In this document: positions 5,020-5,287 of the stretch, one piece after another
Position numbering within the stretch: the stretch's first letter is position 1
How the letters are laid out: every line of letters starts with the position of its first letter
Source: Clostridiaceae bacterium
GTDB taxonomy: Bacteria > Bacillota > Clostridia > UMGS1883 > JAAYMJ01
Length of the DNA: 5,287 bases
Assembly (NCBI GenBank): GCA_012521455.1
Contig: JAAYMJ010000248.1
Span: forward strand, 1-5,287
Direction of reading: 5' to 3'
The notes under the pieces: model-generated
What the model was told of the DNA's origin: nothing
Databases searched by the model: none
Seen by the model: the letters and a program-made list of their open reading frames with translations, nothing else
Program-made: the position numbers and the translations under genes

Positions 5020-5287
5020 TTGAAAAAAACTGTTTTTGGCGTAATTTTAATATTTATACTTGCCCTTTCCCAAAATGTTTTGGCAATCGATATCCCAAAG
5101 CCCACCGAAAGGTTTTATGTAAATGACTTTGCCAATGTATTGTCGCAACAAACCGAGGACTATATCGTAAAAAAAGGGGAAGAGTTATATAAGCAAGACG
5201 GCCTGCAAATAGTGGTAACCACGATAAAAAGCCTGGATGGGAATTCTATCACTGATTATTCCTATCAAATGGCGAAAAAGTGGCAGG
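5020..5287 (+). CDS. TPM-domain (YgcG-like) secreted protein, N-terminal part (3' partial)
   Basis: The first 89 residues of a TPM-domain protein; the frame is open to the window edge. Residues 1-22 form a clear signal peptide: two lysines, a hydrophobic core, and a likely cleavage after Val-Leu-Ala at 20-22. The mature part begins with a proline-containing linker and then RFYVNDFANVLS (31-42), the typical entry into the TPM domain (formerly DUF477), where family members have a 'V.D.a.vLs' pattern. QIVVTTIKSLDG (63-74) is the central strand and loop, and the stretch ending in AKKWQ matches the family's helix before a conserved Gly. Many members carry a C-terminal membrane helix and a glycine-rich tail, which would be beyond this window. 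Function is uncertain; relatives are tied to envelope processes and, in plants, photosystem II repair. It starts 12 nt after lemA, and the pairing is common. TTG 5020 is preferred over GTG 5011. Confidence 0.93.
   Translation, partial: MKKTVFGVILIFILALSQNVLAIDIPKPTERFYVNDFANVLSQQTEDYIVKKGEELYKQDGLQIVVTTIKSLDGNSITDYSYQMAKKWQ

Overview
The window looks like chromosome from a low-GC, anaerobic Firmicute, most likely of class Clostridia. The evidence is AT-rich DNA with strong Shine-Dalgarno sites, some TTG starts, consensus sigma-A promoters, and a gene pair of the 2-hydroxyacyl-CoA dehydratase/activase-related group that is typical of anaerobic clostridia. No RNA genes, insertion sequences, CRISPR arrays or phage genes were seen.

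Positions 1-2099 (+ strand) are the end of an aromatic amino acid operon. It holds the last 63 residues of chorismate synthase (aroC), a complete bifunctional chorismate mutase/prephenate dehydratase (pheA), a small protein possibly of dimeric alpha-beta barrel type, and a small single-pass membrane protein of unknown function. AroC makes chorismate and PheA converts it through prephenate to phenylpyruvate, so consecutive steps are encoded side by side. The ACT domain of PheA keeps the motifs for feedback inhibition by phenylalanine. The operon ends in a compact hairpin at 2098-2124, which also lies at the end of the convergent genes.

Positions 2123-4338 (- strand) are a self-contained two-gene operon with a near-consensus promoter at one end and the shared terminator at the other. 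Both products belong to the poorly characterised acyl-CoA dehydratase activase-related (DUF2229/COG3580/COG3581-like) proteins. They are visibly paralogous: two blocks align without gaps and three cysteines fall at equivalent places, suggesting a two-subunit iron-sulfur protein. No ATPase activase gene accompanies them. This is the most interesting part of the window.

Positions 4245-4449 are a divergent promoter region: one promoter per strand, each with a 17-nt spacer, and each followed by a similar short palindrome near the predicted transcription start.

Positions 4450-5287 (+ strand) carry lemA, a membrane-anchored coiled-coil protein, followed by the start of a secreted TPM-domain (YgcG-like) protein that runs off the window. 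LemA and TPM-domain genes are common neighbours.
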